Shown in pieces: positions 1 to 7,854 of a DNA stretch of 64,000 nucleotides. The stretch comes from Bacteroidales bacterium (GTDB lineage Bacteria; Bacteroidota; Bacteroidia; Bacteroidales; P3), in assembly GCA_017449525.1 (NCBI GenBank), contig JAFTFL010000002.1, positions 62,001-126,000 on the forward strand. The letters are read 5' to 3'. Each line of letters begins with the position of its first letter. The stretch's first letter is position 1. The position numbers were made by a program, and so were the translations under genes. A model generated the notes under the pieces. The model made no database searches, was not told where the DNA came from, and was given only the letters and a program-made list of their open reading frames with translations.

Positions 1-1284
1 AACCCTGTACAGGGTGGTATGGATATCGGCTCCATCGAACTCACTGGACTTGAACCCGAAGTGAGGAGCCTGCGAAACGGAAGGAATGTTTACCTCTTTG
101 CAGACGCAAACACGGAACTGGTGCGGATGGACTTTGTGTTCGAGGCTGGTGCTGTGTATCAACCGCAACTGCTGGTTTCTTCCGTGGCCAATAGCCTTTT
201 TACCGAGGGAACCCTTCATCACACCGCAGCGCAGATAGCCGATTTTATGGACGCCCGAGGGGTGGCCATCGAGCATAGCCGCGATTATATGACAGCATCG
301 CTCACGGTATATGTCTTGCGCAAATATGCCGAAGAACTGCTGCCACTCCTCCATGAGATGATGACAGAGCCTCTTTGGAGTGAGGCTGAGTATGATGTGT
401 ATGTGTCCAAATTGAAACAGCATATACTTACGGCCGAGGGCAAAACATCGCAGGTGGCGCGCAATCTGTTCTATGCGGGATTGTATGGGCAAAACCACCC
501 CTATGGAACCTATGCTGGGGTGAAGGATGTGGAAGCATTGACGCTTTCTGTCGTGAGGTCGTTCTATCAGGATCGATACAACCTTGATGAAATGAAGATA
601 ATCCTTTCGGGTGCAGTCGATGAGCAGTTGTTGTCGGCGGTGGGTGCCGAATGGGGCACGGTGCAAGGTTGTGGATGTGTGCACCGTATGTTCTGCGCAG
701 CCCCCTCATCAGATGCTGTATCCGTAGGTCATTTACAGAAGGGCATTGAGGGTGCAGTGCAGAACACAGTGCGTGTGGGGCGTTTGCTTCCACTCCAGTG
801 GCAGGACGAAGAGTTGTCCTCCTTTATGGTGCTCAATACTGTATTGGGTGGATATTTTGGTTCGCGACTGATGACTAATTTGAGAGAAGATAAAGGCTAC
901 ACGTATGGCATCTATAGTAATGTGTACCTTGCTTACGGCTCGTTAGCGTTCTTTGCTGTAGCCGATGTAGCCTCCGAGCATTCCGCTGCTGCGCTGAAAG
1001 AGATACGCAGTGAGATGACTCGGCTTTGTGAAGAACCCATCGGTGCCGAGGAGTTGCAGTGTGTGGTGAACTATATGGTGGGTGATTTCCTGCGCTCCAT
1101 CGACGGCGTGTTCGAACGCGCCGAGCGATTCAAGCAGATGTATGAAAGTGGAATTGATGAGCAGTTTACCCACAATCTGCTCAGTGCACTCAGCATGATA
1201 ACCCCCGACCAACTTCGTGCCACCGCGCAGCATTATCTCGACCCATCGCGCATGCTTGAAGTCGAGGTAGGCCAGGTCGGATAA
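1..1284 (+). CDS. M16 family (insulinase/pitrilysin-like) peptidase homologue, metal site absent; probably 5' partial
   Basis: M16 fold protein. The C-terminal half carries the typical 'GSRLMTNLREDKGYTYGI' segment, the Arg/Tyr motif of M16 domains. Counting from the ATG at 19, the place where active M16 enzymes have HXXEH (about residues 59-65) reads SLFTEGT, so the zinc ligands and catalytic Glu are missing. Such subunits pair with an active M16 partner in mitochondrial and bacterial heterodimers, and a partner could lie just outside the window. The frame is open from base 1 through the ATG at 19, and the residues before that ATG fit the usual N-terminal lead of Bacteroidota M16 proteins, so the true start is probably upstream. 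A perfect palindrome follows the stop. Periplasmic location is inferred, since no signal peptide is visible in this part. Confidence 0.82.
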   Translation, partial: NPVQGGMDIGSIELTGLEPEVRSLRNGRNVYLFADANTELVRMDFVFEAGAVYQPQLLVSSVANSLFTEGTLHHTAAQIADFMDARGVAIEHSRDYMTASLTVYVLRKYAEELLPLLHEMMTEPLWSEAEYDVYVSKLKQHILTAEGKTSQVARNLFYAGLYGQNHPYGTYAGVKDVEALTLSVVRSFYQDRYNLDEMKIILSGAVDEQLLSAVGAEWGTVQGCGCVHRMFCAAPSSDAVSVGHLQKGIEGAVQNTVRVGRLLPLQWQDEELSSFMVLNTVLGGYFGSRLMTNLREDKGYTYGIYSNVYLAYGSLAFFAVADVASEHSAAALKEIRSEMTRLCEEPIGAEELQCVVNYMVGDFLRSIDGVFERAERFKQMYESGIDEQFTHNLLSALSMITPDQLRATAQHYLDPSRMLEVEVGQVG

Positions 1285-1303
1285 CGGTACGCTGGATTCT
1301 GAT

Positions 1304-1349
1304 GTTAAAGAGCGAGCCTCACCGCATGCGGTGAGGCTCGCTCTTTAAC
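1304..1349. terminator. Perfect 46-bp palindrome, bidirectional terminator
   Basis: Bases 1304-1326 are the exact reverse complement of 1327-1349 (23-bp arms meeting at GCATGC, no mismatch). It lies between the stop of the plus-strand M16 gene and the stop of the minus-strand lipoprotein gene, and has A/T-rich edges (TTAAAG...CTTTAA). The position and symmetry fit a shared terminator for convergent genes. The arms are unusually long and lack a strong T run. Confidence 0.8.
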
Positions 1350-1367
1350 TCTTTGTCGTTTGGAATC

Positions 1368-1883
1368 TTACTCTATTGTTGCGGTCTGTTCAATGAGCCG
1401 CTCAAGCACCACATTGAGTGGAATGCCGATGTTCTGCAGTGAAAATTGTGCTGCCTCAGCAAAAGGGTCGTTCGGAAAGAGCTGCAGAAACTCAGTGTAT
1501 GCGGCCGTGGCGCTATCGTTCATTTCGCATTCCTCGTAGGCGTTGGCGCGCATGAAATAACAAGTGGAGAGTTCGGGGAACTCGGGATAATTGCTGATAA
1601 TCTGGTTCAGGAAATGCAGGCTCTGTTGTGGATTGGCTATGGAGTAGGCCAGGTCTGATGCCCGAAACAGATAGTGTGGCGACAGGCTGTCGTCGGGAAA
1701 GCGCGATGCGAAATTGGCATAGGCATCCATGAGTCGTTGTGCTTTCAGCGTATCGGCCTCCAGCGTGTCGTCTAAAAGTGCAGCCTCCTGTTCTTTAATC
1801 TGTGCAACGGCCTTGTCACGGCTGGGCGAGCAGGCCGCCACGACAGTAAGGATGAGAAGTGGTAGCAGCAGTCGAGTCTTCAT
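1368..1883 (-). CDS. TPR-type outer-envelope lipoprotein
   Basis: 171-residue protein with a lipoprotein signal: a basic start, a Leu/Val-rich core and 'VVAACSP' with the lipobox Cys near residue 18. The mature part is helical with two or three TPR-like units ('FASRFPDDSLSPHYLF', 'YTEFLQLFPNDPFAEAA'), resembling small YfgM/BamD-like tetratricopeptide lipoproteins. I chose the ATG at 1883 because it overlaps the def stop by 4 bp (ATGA). A much longer open frame upstream lies inside def and is not used. It is the last gene of the ruvX-def operon and is terminated by the palindrome at 1304-1349. Exact role unknown. Confidence 0.75.
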   Translation of the reverse strand: MKTRLLLPLLILTVVAACSPSRDKAVAQIKEQEAALLDDTLEADTLKAQRLMDAYANFASRFPDDSLSPHYLFRASDLAYSIANPQQSLHFLNQIISNYPEFPELSTCYFMRANAYEECEMNDSATAAYTEFLQLFPNDPFAEAAQFSLQNIGIPLNVVLERLIEQTATIE

Positions 1884-2446
1884 TTCTTCCTTGCTCCTTT
1901 CATTTTGTACTTCACGTGAACTTTCCCTGTCATCACGTCGTTCAGCCTCCTCCGTATTAGGCCTTTGCGTATGGCGCTCAAGCGGTCCGTGAAGACTTTC
2001 CCGTCCAAGTGGTCTATTTCGTGTTGTGCTACGCGCGCAAACATGCCGTCTATCTCCTCGGTGTGTTCCTGAAAATCCTCGTCGAGGTAGCGCAGCACAA
2101 TGCGCTCGGGCCTCAGTACGTCCTCGTGAATCTCTGGAATACTGAGGCATCCCTCGTTGAAGAATTTCTTCTCGCCCTTGTACTCCAGTATTTCTGGATT
2201 AATCAAGGTGTGTCGTTCCTCTTCTTCGCCGTAGGTGTCGGTGGCCTCGTCGTAGGGGCGGAAGCCTATGACGGCTATGCGTATGGGCAAGTCCACCTGG
2301 GGTGCGGCCAGCCCGACGCCGTCGGCAGCATACATGGTCTCATACATGTCGGCAATAAGTTGTTTGAGGTTGGGGTAGTCGGCTGTGATGGGTTCGCACT
2401 GTTTGCGAAGAATGGGGCTGCCGTAGCCTACGATGGGTAGAATCAT
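1880..2446 (-). CDS. def: Peptide deformylase
   Basis: Removes the N-formyl group from nascent proteins in the cytoplasm. All three class motifs are present in 188 residues: GVGLAAPQ (43-50), EGCLS with the metal-binding Cys100, and QHEIDH (141-146) with the two metal His and catalytic Glu. Length and spacing match active bacterial deformylases. It is co-transcribed after ruvX (36-bp gap) and overlaps the next lipoprotein gene by 4 bp. An acidic insertion around residues 66-79 (EATDTYGEEEE) is usual in Bacteroidota enzymes. Confidence 0.97.
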   Translation of the reverse strand: MILPIVGYGSPILRKQCEPITADYPNLKQLIADMYETMYAADGVGLAAPQVDLPIRIAVIGFRPYDEATDTYGEEEERHTLINPEILEYKGEKKFFNEGCLSIPEIHEDVLRPERIVLRYLDEDFQEHTEEIDGMFARVAQHEIDHLDGKVFTDRLSAIRKGLIRRRLNDVMTGKVHVKYKMKGARKK

Positions 2447-2482
2447 TGGGAGGTTTTGTTTTTTGTCTTGGTGAGGGGTGTG

Positions 2483-2908
2483 TTATTTACTTGTATGCTG
2501 GGACTGCTGCATGTAGTCCTGCAGCATGATGGTGGCACTGATGCTGTCTATAGCTGCTTTGTCTTGACGCTGTTTTTTCTTCATGCCGCTGTCTATCATC
2601 GACTGGAATGCCATCTTCGAAGAGAAGCGTTCGTCAATACGAGCTATTGGGATGGAGGGGAAGGTGGTCGACAACTGGTGCACAAAGGGCTCTATGATGC
2701 GAGCTGATTCGGCGGGCGTGTTGTTCAGATGTTTCGCTTCGCCCACGACAAAACGTTCAACGGTTTCCTTCTGGCAGTAGTCCTTGAGAAAGGAAAGTAG
2801 ACGAGGAGTTTCCACCGTGGTTAGTTCGTGGGCAATGATGTGCAACTCGTCGGTTACGGCCAATCCCGTACGCTTTAATCCATAGTCGATTGCCAGAATG
2901 CGTCCCAT
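2483..2908 (-). CDS. ruvX: RuvX/YqgF-type putative pre-16S rRNA nuclease (Holliday junction resolvase-like)
   Basis: RNase H-fold protein of the YqgF family, linked to 5' processing of 16S rRNA. From the ATG at 2908 it begins MGRILAIDYGLKRTGLAV, the first strand with the conserved catalytic Asp (DYG). Later motifs are FVVGEAKHLNNT and the ARIDERFSSKMA segment, and the C-terminal 'KAAIDSISATIMLQDYM' contains the last acidic residue. The 141-aa length fits. An upstream ATG at 2965 would add 19 residues outside the family, and the promoter at 2933-2940 lies between the two, so 2908 is preferred. First gene of the operon with def and a TPR lipoprotein. Confidence 0.95.
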   Translation of the reverse strand: MGRILAIDYGLKRTGLAVTDELHIIAHELTTVETPRLLSFLKDYCQKETVERFVVGEAKHLNNTPAESARIIEPFVHQLSTTFPSIPIARIDERFSSKMAFQSMIDSGMKKKQRQDKAAIDSISATIMLQDYMQQSQHTSK

Positions 2909-2932
2909 CTCTGTTGTCTTTGTTTTCCGATG

Positions 2933-2940
2933 CAAAGGTA
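2933..2940 (-). promoter_or_regulatory. Bacteroidota -7 box of the ruvX-def operon
   Basis: Reads TACCTTTG on the minus strand, matching TAnnTTTG, 24 bp upstream of the ruvX start. No clear -33 TTG at the standard distance. Confidence 0.6.
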
Positions 2941-3116
2941 CATAAAAAGTGCCGATGATGTGCATCTTTGCCTACATCTAAGTTCTTGCAAGCATTGACA
3001 GCACAGCCAGAACCATCCTGTTTGTGGGGGCTCGGGCTGTGCTGTCGTTGCGGAGTGGGTATGGGTGGCGCTTACTCTGTTATACACGTTGAAGTCGCTA
3101 TGTGATGAAATATGCT

Positions 3117-3124
3117 TATCTTTG
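3117..3124 (+). promoter_or_regulatory. Orphan promoter-like -7 box
   Basis: TATCTTTG matches the Bacteroidota -7 consensus, but no credible coding frame follows for about 690 bp before the tRNA. The nearest TTG (3089-3091) is 25 bp away, longer than the usual 19-21, so support is moderate. Downstream lie the GTACGG repeats. Confidence 0.4.
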
Positions 3125-3245
3125 CATCCGCTTGCAGTCCGATGCGGGCACTTACGGTGCACAGCAACCTGCGTTGTTTTCCCTGTTTTTATTTGTGAGG
3201 AGGCGTGAGTGTAGGGGCTTCAGTCCTGCGGCTTGAGGGGCGCTT

Positions 3246-3364
3246 GCCGTACGGCGTAGGGTCGCCTGTCCACGTGCTGGGTTGATGTCTACTGTGTTAT
3301 GGACATCCTGTGCCGTACGGCGTAGGTCGTTGGGGCGTACGGTCGGTGGAAGCCTGCCGTACGG
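3246..3364. repeat. Cluster of four GTACGG palindrome-type repeats
   Basis: GCCGTACGGC at 3246-3255 and 3312-3321 (the first followed by GTAGGG, the second by GTAGGT), GCGTACGGTC at 3335-3344 and GCCGTACGG at 3356-3364 followed by AGTAGGGG. The extended unit is GCCGTACGGcGTAGG, so the similarity exceeds the palindrome itself. Confidence 0.75.
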
Positions 3365-3762
3365 AGTAGGGGTTGCTGGTGTGCGGCACAGGAGCTGCAT
3401 GTGGAGTGGGGGGCACGATGCGTTGTGTGGCACGGACATCGACCTATGGTTGAACGCAGTGGCCGCTCAGCCTACGGGTTGTATTATAGGCATGCAGGCA
3501 TTACGGTGAAATGGCGTAATGCATTCTCTGCATGTGCAGTAGGAGTTTTGTGTGTCTCTCGGTGTGCAGGATGGCACAAAATAGTTGTTCTGCGCCTCGT
3601 CAAACGTACAATTGCCGACCAGGAATCCACGGTGATGGGGTGCAGAATGCCGTGCGATAAGGGCTCGGTTGCTGTGTACGTAAGTTTCCGTATGCTAAGT
3701 GTATATGAGATTTTTTTACAGCGATAGATAGGGCTTGGAAGTGCGGGGTACGCAAAAAAAGA

Positions 3763-3794
3763 TTTGGCTGTGTCGGTATTTGTTCGTACCTTTG
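3763..3794 (+). promoter_or_regulatory. tRNA promoter (-33/-7)
   Basis: TTTG at 3763-3766 and TACCTTTG at 3787-3794 with 20 bp between them, the ideal Bacteroidota spacing, 24 bp before the tRNA 5' end. Confidence 0.85.
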
Positions 3795-3818
3795 CACACC
3801 GAAAGCCGTAGGGCTTCG

Positions 3819-3892
3819 GGTCCCTTAGCTCAGCTGGTTAGAGCATCTGACTCATAATCAGAGGGTCCTTGGTTCGAGCCCAAGAGGGACCA
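3819..3892 (+). tRNA. tRNA with CAU anticodon (elongator Met, or lysidine-type Ile2)
   Basis: A full cloverleaf can be folded. Acceptor GGTCCCT (3819-3825) pairs with AGGGACC (3885-3891). The D arm is GCTC/GAGC, the anticodon arm TCTGA-CTCATAA-TCAGA, and the T arm CTTGG-TTCGAGC-CCAAG. The loop CTCATAA places CAT at 34-36. The 3' CCA is not encoded (ACA follows). Acceptor pairs C4-G69 and C5-G68 match the features TilS prefers in Ile2 rather than those of E. coli tRNA-Met, so it may decode AUA after lysidine modification. Identity between Met and Ile2 is unresolved. Confidence 0.93.
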
Positions 3893-3897
3893 CACGA

Positions 3898-3936
3898 CGA
3901 GAGGAGAATCCAACACAGGGTTCTCCTCTCGTTTTT
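3898..3936 (+). terminator. Rho-independent terminator of the tRNA gene
   Basis: CGAGAGGAGAA (3898-3908) and TTCTCCTCTCG (3921-3931) form a perfect 11-bp stem around a 12-nt loop, followed by five T, six bases after the tRNA. Confidence 0.9.
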
Positions 3937-4076
3937 ACCTTGTGCTTCAGGAAAAGCAACACGCTTGTGCAGACGCAAACAGTGTGTCGGCCAAGTAGAG
4001 AAAAATTGCCCGTGCAGGAAGCATGTAGCTCTTACACAGGAGGGGAAACGGGACTTGTGCGGAAGGACGGATGGTG

Positions 4077-5189
4077 CTAACGCGCGAGTCGGTTTTTGCA
4101 GAACTGCACCACGTCGTCGGTTTCGCCGGCGAATATATCCTGTTGTAAGATGTTGTATGTCCAGAAGTTGAAGCCGCCAATGTTGTACTCGATGAGGGTG
4201 GGCTGGCCTTGAGCGGTGAGGGCAATGTCTAAGGCTATCAGCCTGTGATGCGCGATGTGCGAGCACACTTCGCACGCAAAGCGCACCGTTTCATTCCAGA
4301 GGGGTAGTTGGAATGTGGTACGCGATAGGTCGATGTCGTTCCACTGGTCGAGAATGCGGCTGTTGCGGTCTACGGCAAAGTGGCCAAGCACCCCTTGCCG
4401 AATGTCGATGCCCACATAGCAGCCGCCCGTCATGGTGTTGTCCAACGGCGCGTTGCGTCGGCCAATGCGCAGTATGCCAGCCGACACGCGGTGCTGCTCG
4501 TCGCGCACCGACCTGTACACGATGAGGCGTAGGGTGTTCACTGAGGAGGCGTTGAATTGGGCGTAGAACGGGTGTTGTACCACGCCTTCTTGCAGCACGA
4601 AGTTGTCGCCGTAGGCCATGAGGTAGTCCGCAGTGAGGGGCGTGCCGTCGTCGAGACCAACGTGTGTGCCGTCGCGGCGCACGAACTTCTTCACTCCGTC
4701 GCCGCACGAGGTGTTGACCGACGGCTTGAGGAACAAAGTGTCAGCACAGTGTGTTAAATCTACTTCGGGCAGAGGGGTGAAGTGGTCGTCAAGCAAAGCC
4801 CCACCTCCGATGCGGCAGGCCACGGTGCGCGGCACTCGGTCGGCTCCCACAATGCGGGGAAACATGTTCTTGTCCTCGTATACAGGCCAATAGGCCGGCG
4901 GGTTGAGCACAGGCTCTATGGCGTTGTGGCCAATGTCCTCGGGGATGACGTGGGGGCGGCAGTGGCACACGTGGCTGCACAGCCTGTAGGAATAGGGTTC
5001 GACGTGGGGGGAAAGCTGCTTCCAGTAGCGCAGATGCTCTTGCTCTCCAGCACAGGCACCAGTGGGCATTCCAAGTCTCTTGAGCAGACGGCGGAAGTGT
5101 CGGCGGTAGAATAGATAGTCTTTCAAGGCCGTAAGTCGTGCCGAAGTGTGGATGACGGAGTTCAACATCTGCCGTGGAGCACTTTTCAT
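4077..5189 (-). CDS. ATP-grasp protein of the sugar-transfer-associated type
   Basis: About 370 residues. Motifs fit the ATPgrasp_ST group found in polysaccharide and capsule loci: 'TLFLKPSVNTSCGDGV' (ATP-binding Lys and loop), 'FVLQEGVVQHPFYAQFNASSVNTLRLIVYR', 'GGCYVGIDIRQG', and near the end 'IALDIALTAQGQPTLIEYNIGGFNFW' with the metal-binding Glu/Asn. The substrate is unknown; relatives are thought to ligate amino acids or similar groups to sugars. It stands alone, divergent from porD. Start choice is awkward. The ATG at 5189 lies only 4 nt from the -7 box at 5194-5201, implying a leaderless mRNA. The next in-frame ATG (5168) would leave a normal short leader. Confidence 0.78.
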   Translation of the reverse strand: MKSAPRQMLNSVIHTSARLTALKDYLFYRRHFRRLLKRLGMPTGACAGEQEHLRYWKQLSPHVEPYSYRLCSHVCHCRPHVIPEDIGHNAIEPVLNPPAYWPVYEDKNMFPRIVGADRVPRTVACRIGGGALLDDHFTPLPEVDLTHCADTLFLKPSVNTSCGDGVKKFVRRDGTHVGLDDGTPLTADYLMAYGDNFVLQEGVVQHPFYAQFNASSVNTLRLIVYRSVRDEQHRVSAGILRIGRRNAPLDNTMTGGCYVGIDIRQGVLGHFAVDRNSRILDQWNDIDLSRTTFQLPLWNETVRFACEVCSHIAHHRLIALDIALTAQGQPTLIEYNIGGFNFWTYNILQQDIFAGETDDVVQFCKNRLAR

Positions 5190-5193
5190 GGTG

Positions 5194-5201
5194 CAAAGAT
5201 A
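5194..5201 (-). promoter_or_regulatory. -7 box of the ATP-grasp gene
   Basis: TATCTTTG on the minus strand, ending 4 nt before the ATG at 5189. A start site 5-7 nt downstream of the box would fall on or next to that ATG. Confidence 0.65.
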
Positions 5202-5302
5202 CACCTTTTTCCCCACTCGGCTGTAGTGGTGGGGTGGCTGCCCAGCGGTGCGCATGGCGGCGGTGTATTGTGGCGCGGTGGCTCTATGTCAGTAAAAAAG
5301 TG

Positions 5303-5310
5303 TATCTTTG
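5303..5310 (+). promoter_or_regulatory. -7 box of porD
   Basis: TATCTTTG on the plus strand, 23 bp before the porD ATG. This supports the start at 5334 over the much longer upstream open frame. Confidence 0.7.
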
Positions 5311-5333
5311 CAGTCTACTACACCGATTGTGCG

Positions 5334-6257
5334 ATGGTGCGAAAACTACTGTCTGCTATACTGATGTTGATTGCTGTGCATGCTGCAGGGGCACAGGAGT
5401 TCAGATGTGCTGTGCAGGTGAATCACCAGAAGTTGACCACCAATAAGCAGAAGTTTGAATCGTCCGACACTCGCATCTTCGAGTCGATGAAGCAGGCTTT
5501 AGAGACTTTTATCAACGGGCGGGCATGGACCAACCTGGAGTTTGGACCGCAGGAATTGATAGACTGTAGCCTCTCGCTCGTACTGACTGAGCGCAACTCG
5601 CCCACCGACTTCAAGGGGCAACTCTCGGTGCAGATGCGCCGACCGGTCTACAACTCGACCTACACCACCGGTCTGCTCAACCGCGTAGAGCAGGCAGACC
5701 TGCAGTTCAGCTACAACGAGTCGCAGCCTTTTGAATTTGACCCCAACACGTTCTACGACAACCTGTCGTCGGCAGTGGCGTTCTACATGTACGTAATGCT
5801 CGGCATGTATTTCGACTCCTACAGCCCGATGGGGGGCACACCCTTCTACGAAGTGGCGCGCAGCGTGGCGCAGCAGGCCAATCAAGCTGGTTATGTAGGA
5901 TGGAACGCGTCGGGCGACGTGAAGGCCCGCTACTGGTACATGGAGAACCATGTCAACTCGGCCTATCGGCAACTGCGCAACGCCTATTATGTATATCACC
6001 GGCAGGGACTCGACATGATGACTAAGGACCAACCTCAGGCACGTGCTGGCATCATAGCCGCCCTCGCTGATGTGGCTGCCACGGCAGAGGTGCGCCACAA
6101 TCTGCCAGCAGTTACTCAATTTGCCGATGTGAAGATGGCCGAGATTATCTCCATCTTTACACCAGCACCGCCTGCAGAGAAGAAACAGGTGTTCGAGCTC
6201 GTGAGGAAAATATCGCCCCTCAACGTGGCGAAGATACAGTCGTGGAACACACAGTAG
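5334..6257 (+). CDS. porD: DUF4835 family protein, PorD-like (type IX secretion associated)
   Basis: 307-residue secreted protein. The signal peptide 'MVRKLLSAILMLIAVHAAGA' is followed by QEFRCAVQVNHQKL, the characteristic start of DUF4835 proteins. Conserved blocks follow: 'FESMKQALETFINGRAWTN', 'CSLSLVLTERNSPTDFKGQL', 'RRPVYNSTYTT', 'YMYVMLGMYFDSYSPMGG'. In Porphyromonas gingivalis the homologue PorD is needed for gingipain secretion by the type IX system, though its molecular role is unclear. The start is fixed by the promoter at 5303-5310 and the signal peptide. PorD fits the presence of porW and a gldH-like gene elsewhere in this window. Confidence 0.85.
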   Translation: MVRKLLSAILMLIAVHAAGAQEFRCAVQVNHQKLTTNKQKFESSDTRIFESMKQALETFINGRAWTNLEFGPQELIDCSLSLVLTERNSPTDFKGQLSVQMRRPVYNSTYTTGLLNRVEQADLQFSYNESQPFEFDPNTFYDNLSSAVAFYMYVMLGMYFDSYSPMGGTPFYEVARSVAQQANQAGYVGWNASGDVKARYWYMENHVNSAYRQLRNAYYVYHRQGLDMMTKDQPQARAGIIAALADVAATAEVRHNLPAVTQFADVKMAEIISIFTPAPPAEKKQVFELVRKISPLNVAKIQSWNTQ

Positions 6258-6314
6258 CTGCTGCGGCCGCAACACATGAACCAAGAATCGTTACACTAAA
6301 AACATAAATACACC

Positions 6315-7631
6315 ATGACTCAAATACCCATATCGCAAGAGGTAATCAGCAAGATTGCCGCCAACAACAAGATAGCCAACCCAGGAAAAGCGTCCATCCG
6401 CGAGATGCGCAAGATGATACAGGACGTAGAGAACGAGACGGGAGTGCGCTTCGTGAAAATGGAAATGGGCATACCAGGGCTGCCAGCTCCGCAGGTGGGC
6501 GTGGAGGCTCAGATAGAGGCGTTGCGCAACGGCGTGGCAAGCATCTATCCCGAAATCTACGGCACCGCCGACTTCAAGCGCGAAGCAGCCCGCTTTGTGA
6601 AGAACTACCTTGACGTCGATGTAACGCCCGACTGCTGCGTTCCCACCGTTGGCTCGATGCAGGCAGGCTTTGCATCATTCCTCACGCTGACGCGCTACGA
6701 TGCCAAGAAGACCAAAGTACTTTTCATCGACCCTGGTTTTCCTGTGCAGAAGCAGCAGTGCAGAGTGTTGGGTATTCCCATGAAGACATTCGATGTGTAT
6801 GACTACCGCGGCGACGCACTTCGCGACAAGCTGGAGGAGGAGTTGCGTGATGGAGACGTGGCTTGCCTCATCTACAGTAGCCCCAACAATCCCGCATGGT
6901 TCTGCTTTACAGACCACGAGTTGCGCATCATAGGCGAAATGGCTAACAAGTACGGCGTTGTGGTGCTGGAAGATGACGCCTACTTCCTGATGGACTTCCG
7001 CAAGGACTACTCGGTGCCTGGCCAAGCACCTTTCCAGCCCACCGTAGCGAAATATACCGATAATTATGTACTGATGATAAGCGGATCCAAGTCGTTTAGC
7101 TATGCTGGAGAGCGCATCGCCATGATGGTGTGCAGCCCAGCATTGTACAACCGAGAGTGCCCCGACTTGGCTCGTTATTATAGTCAGACGCAGTTGGGTC
7201 GCGCGCTCATTTTCGGCACGTTGTACTGTCTCTCATCTGGTACGGCACACAGTGTGCAGTATGCCATGGCAGCCATGCTGAAGGGAGCCAACGATGGCAC
7301 GTTCAACTTCGTGAAAGACATAAAGGAATATGGTGAGAAAGCCGGTGTCATGAAGAAGATGTTTACCGACAATGGCTTTACGATAGTATACGATAAGGAC
7401 ATGGGCGAAGACATCGGTGATGGCTTCTACTTCACCTTCTGCTACCCCGGCTTTGAGGGGGTGGCCCTGCTGAATGAGCTCATACGCTATGGTATCAGTG
7501 CCATTTCGCTCGACATCACTGGATCGCACCGCCAAGGCATACGTGCCTGCGTAGCCCTTGTGCTTCGGGAACAGTTCCCTGACCTCAAGGAGCGTCTGGA
7601 GAAGTTCCATGCCGACCATCCACTGAACTAA
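6315..7631 (+). CDS. Pyridoxal-phosphate aminotransferase, class I/II
   Basis: 438-residue fold-type I aminotransferase. Visible active-site features are 'SPNNPAW' (189-195, substrate/PLP Asn), 'LEDDAY' (218-223, Asp to the PLP ring nitrogen) and 'SGSKSFSYAGERI' with Schiff-base Lys259, plus the late Arg in 'GSHRQGIRACVAL' for the substrate carboxylate. It is annotated in relatives as an aspartate/aromatic aminotransferase-like enzyme, but the amino acid used cannot be told from sequence. It follows porD by 57 bp and may be co-transcribed. No terminator is seen between them. Confidence 0.88.
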   Translation: MTQIPISQEVISKIAANNKIANPGKASIREMRKMIQDVENETGVRFVKMEMGIPGLPAPQVGVEAQIEALRNGVASIYPEIYGTADFKREAARFVKNYLDVDVTPDCCVPTVGSMQAGFASFLTLTRYDAKKTKVLFIDPGFPVQKQQCRVLGIPMKTFDVYDYRGDALRDKLEEELRDGDVACLIYSSPNNPAWFCFTDHELRIIGEMANKYGVVVLEDDAYFLMDFRKDYSVPGQAPFQPTVAKYTDNYVLMISGSKSFSYAGERIAMMVCSPALYNRECPDLARYYSQTQLGRALIFGTLYCLSSGTAHSVQYAMAAMLKGANDGTFNFVKDIKEYGEKAGVMKKMFTDNGFTIVYDKDMGEDIGDGFYFTFCYPGFEGVALLNELIRYGISAISLDITGSHRQGIRACVALVLREQFPDLKERLEKFHADHPLN

Positions 7632-7722
7632 TTCGACTTTGGCACAAGAGTGGTTGCCCTGAGGCAGCACACTCGAAGTAGCCGCGTCGGAGTCGGTGGC
7701 GACAAGTAGACAACAAAAACCT

Positions 7723-7759
7723 ACGCGCGTGTACCATATAACATATGGTACGCGCGCGT
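7723..7759. repeat. 17-bp inverted repeat, 3-nt loop
   Basis: ACGCGCGTGTACCATAT (7723-7739) pairs with its near-exact complement at 7743-7759 (one G-T). It lies after the aminotransferase stop and about 90 bp before the zntA promoter. No T run follows, so it could be a terminator of unusual form or a protein-binding site. Confidence 0.7.
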
Positions 7760-7811
7760 ATCATTATTATACATATGCCATTGGGCACACGGATGAGTGC
7801 ACCACGGCTTC

Positions 7812-7835
7812 GTGCAACTTGCAACTGGGTTGCAC
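7812..7835. promoter_or_regulatory. Candidate operator upstream of the metal ATPase
   Basis: GTGCAAC (7812-7818) and GTTGCAC (7829-7835) are a perfect inverted repeat with a 10-bp gap, directly upstream of the -7 box at 7847. Placement over the -33 region and the Fur-family gene at the end of the operon suggest a metalloregulator site. This is inference. Confidence 0.4.
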
Positions 7836-7846
7836 ACCTATTGTCC

Positions 7847-7854
7847 TACCTTTG
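7847..7854 (+). promoter_or_regulatory. -7 box of the zntA-like operon
   Basis: TACCTTTG, 70 bp upstream of the ATG at 7925. Confidence 0.65.

Larger units (their letters stand above)
2941..3762. other. Gene-poor spacer with GTACGG repeats and an orphan promoter motif
   Basis: About 820 bp between ruvX and the tRNA. Open frames here are short, rich in rare combinations, and show no recognisable domain. The spacer holds a TATCTTTG box at 3117-3124 on the plus strand and four copies of the GTACGG word between 3246 and 3364. No other gene or RNA family was recognised. Confidence 0.6.

Noticed and set aside
1884..2150. N-terminal extension of the TPR lipoprotein inside def
   Set aside because: It would overlap def completely and mask the lipoprotein signal; the ATGA start at 1883 is clearly better.
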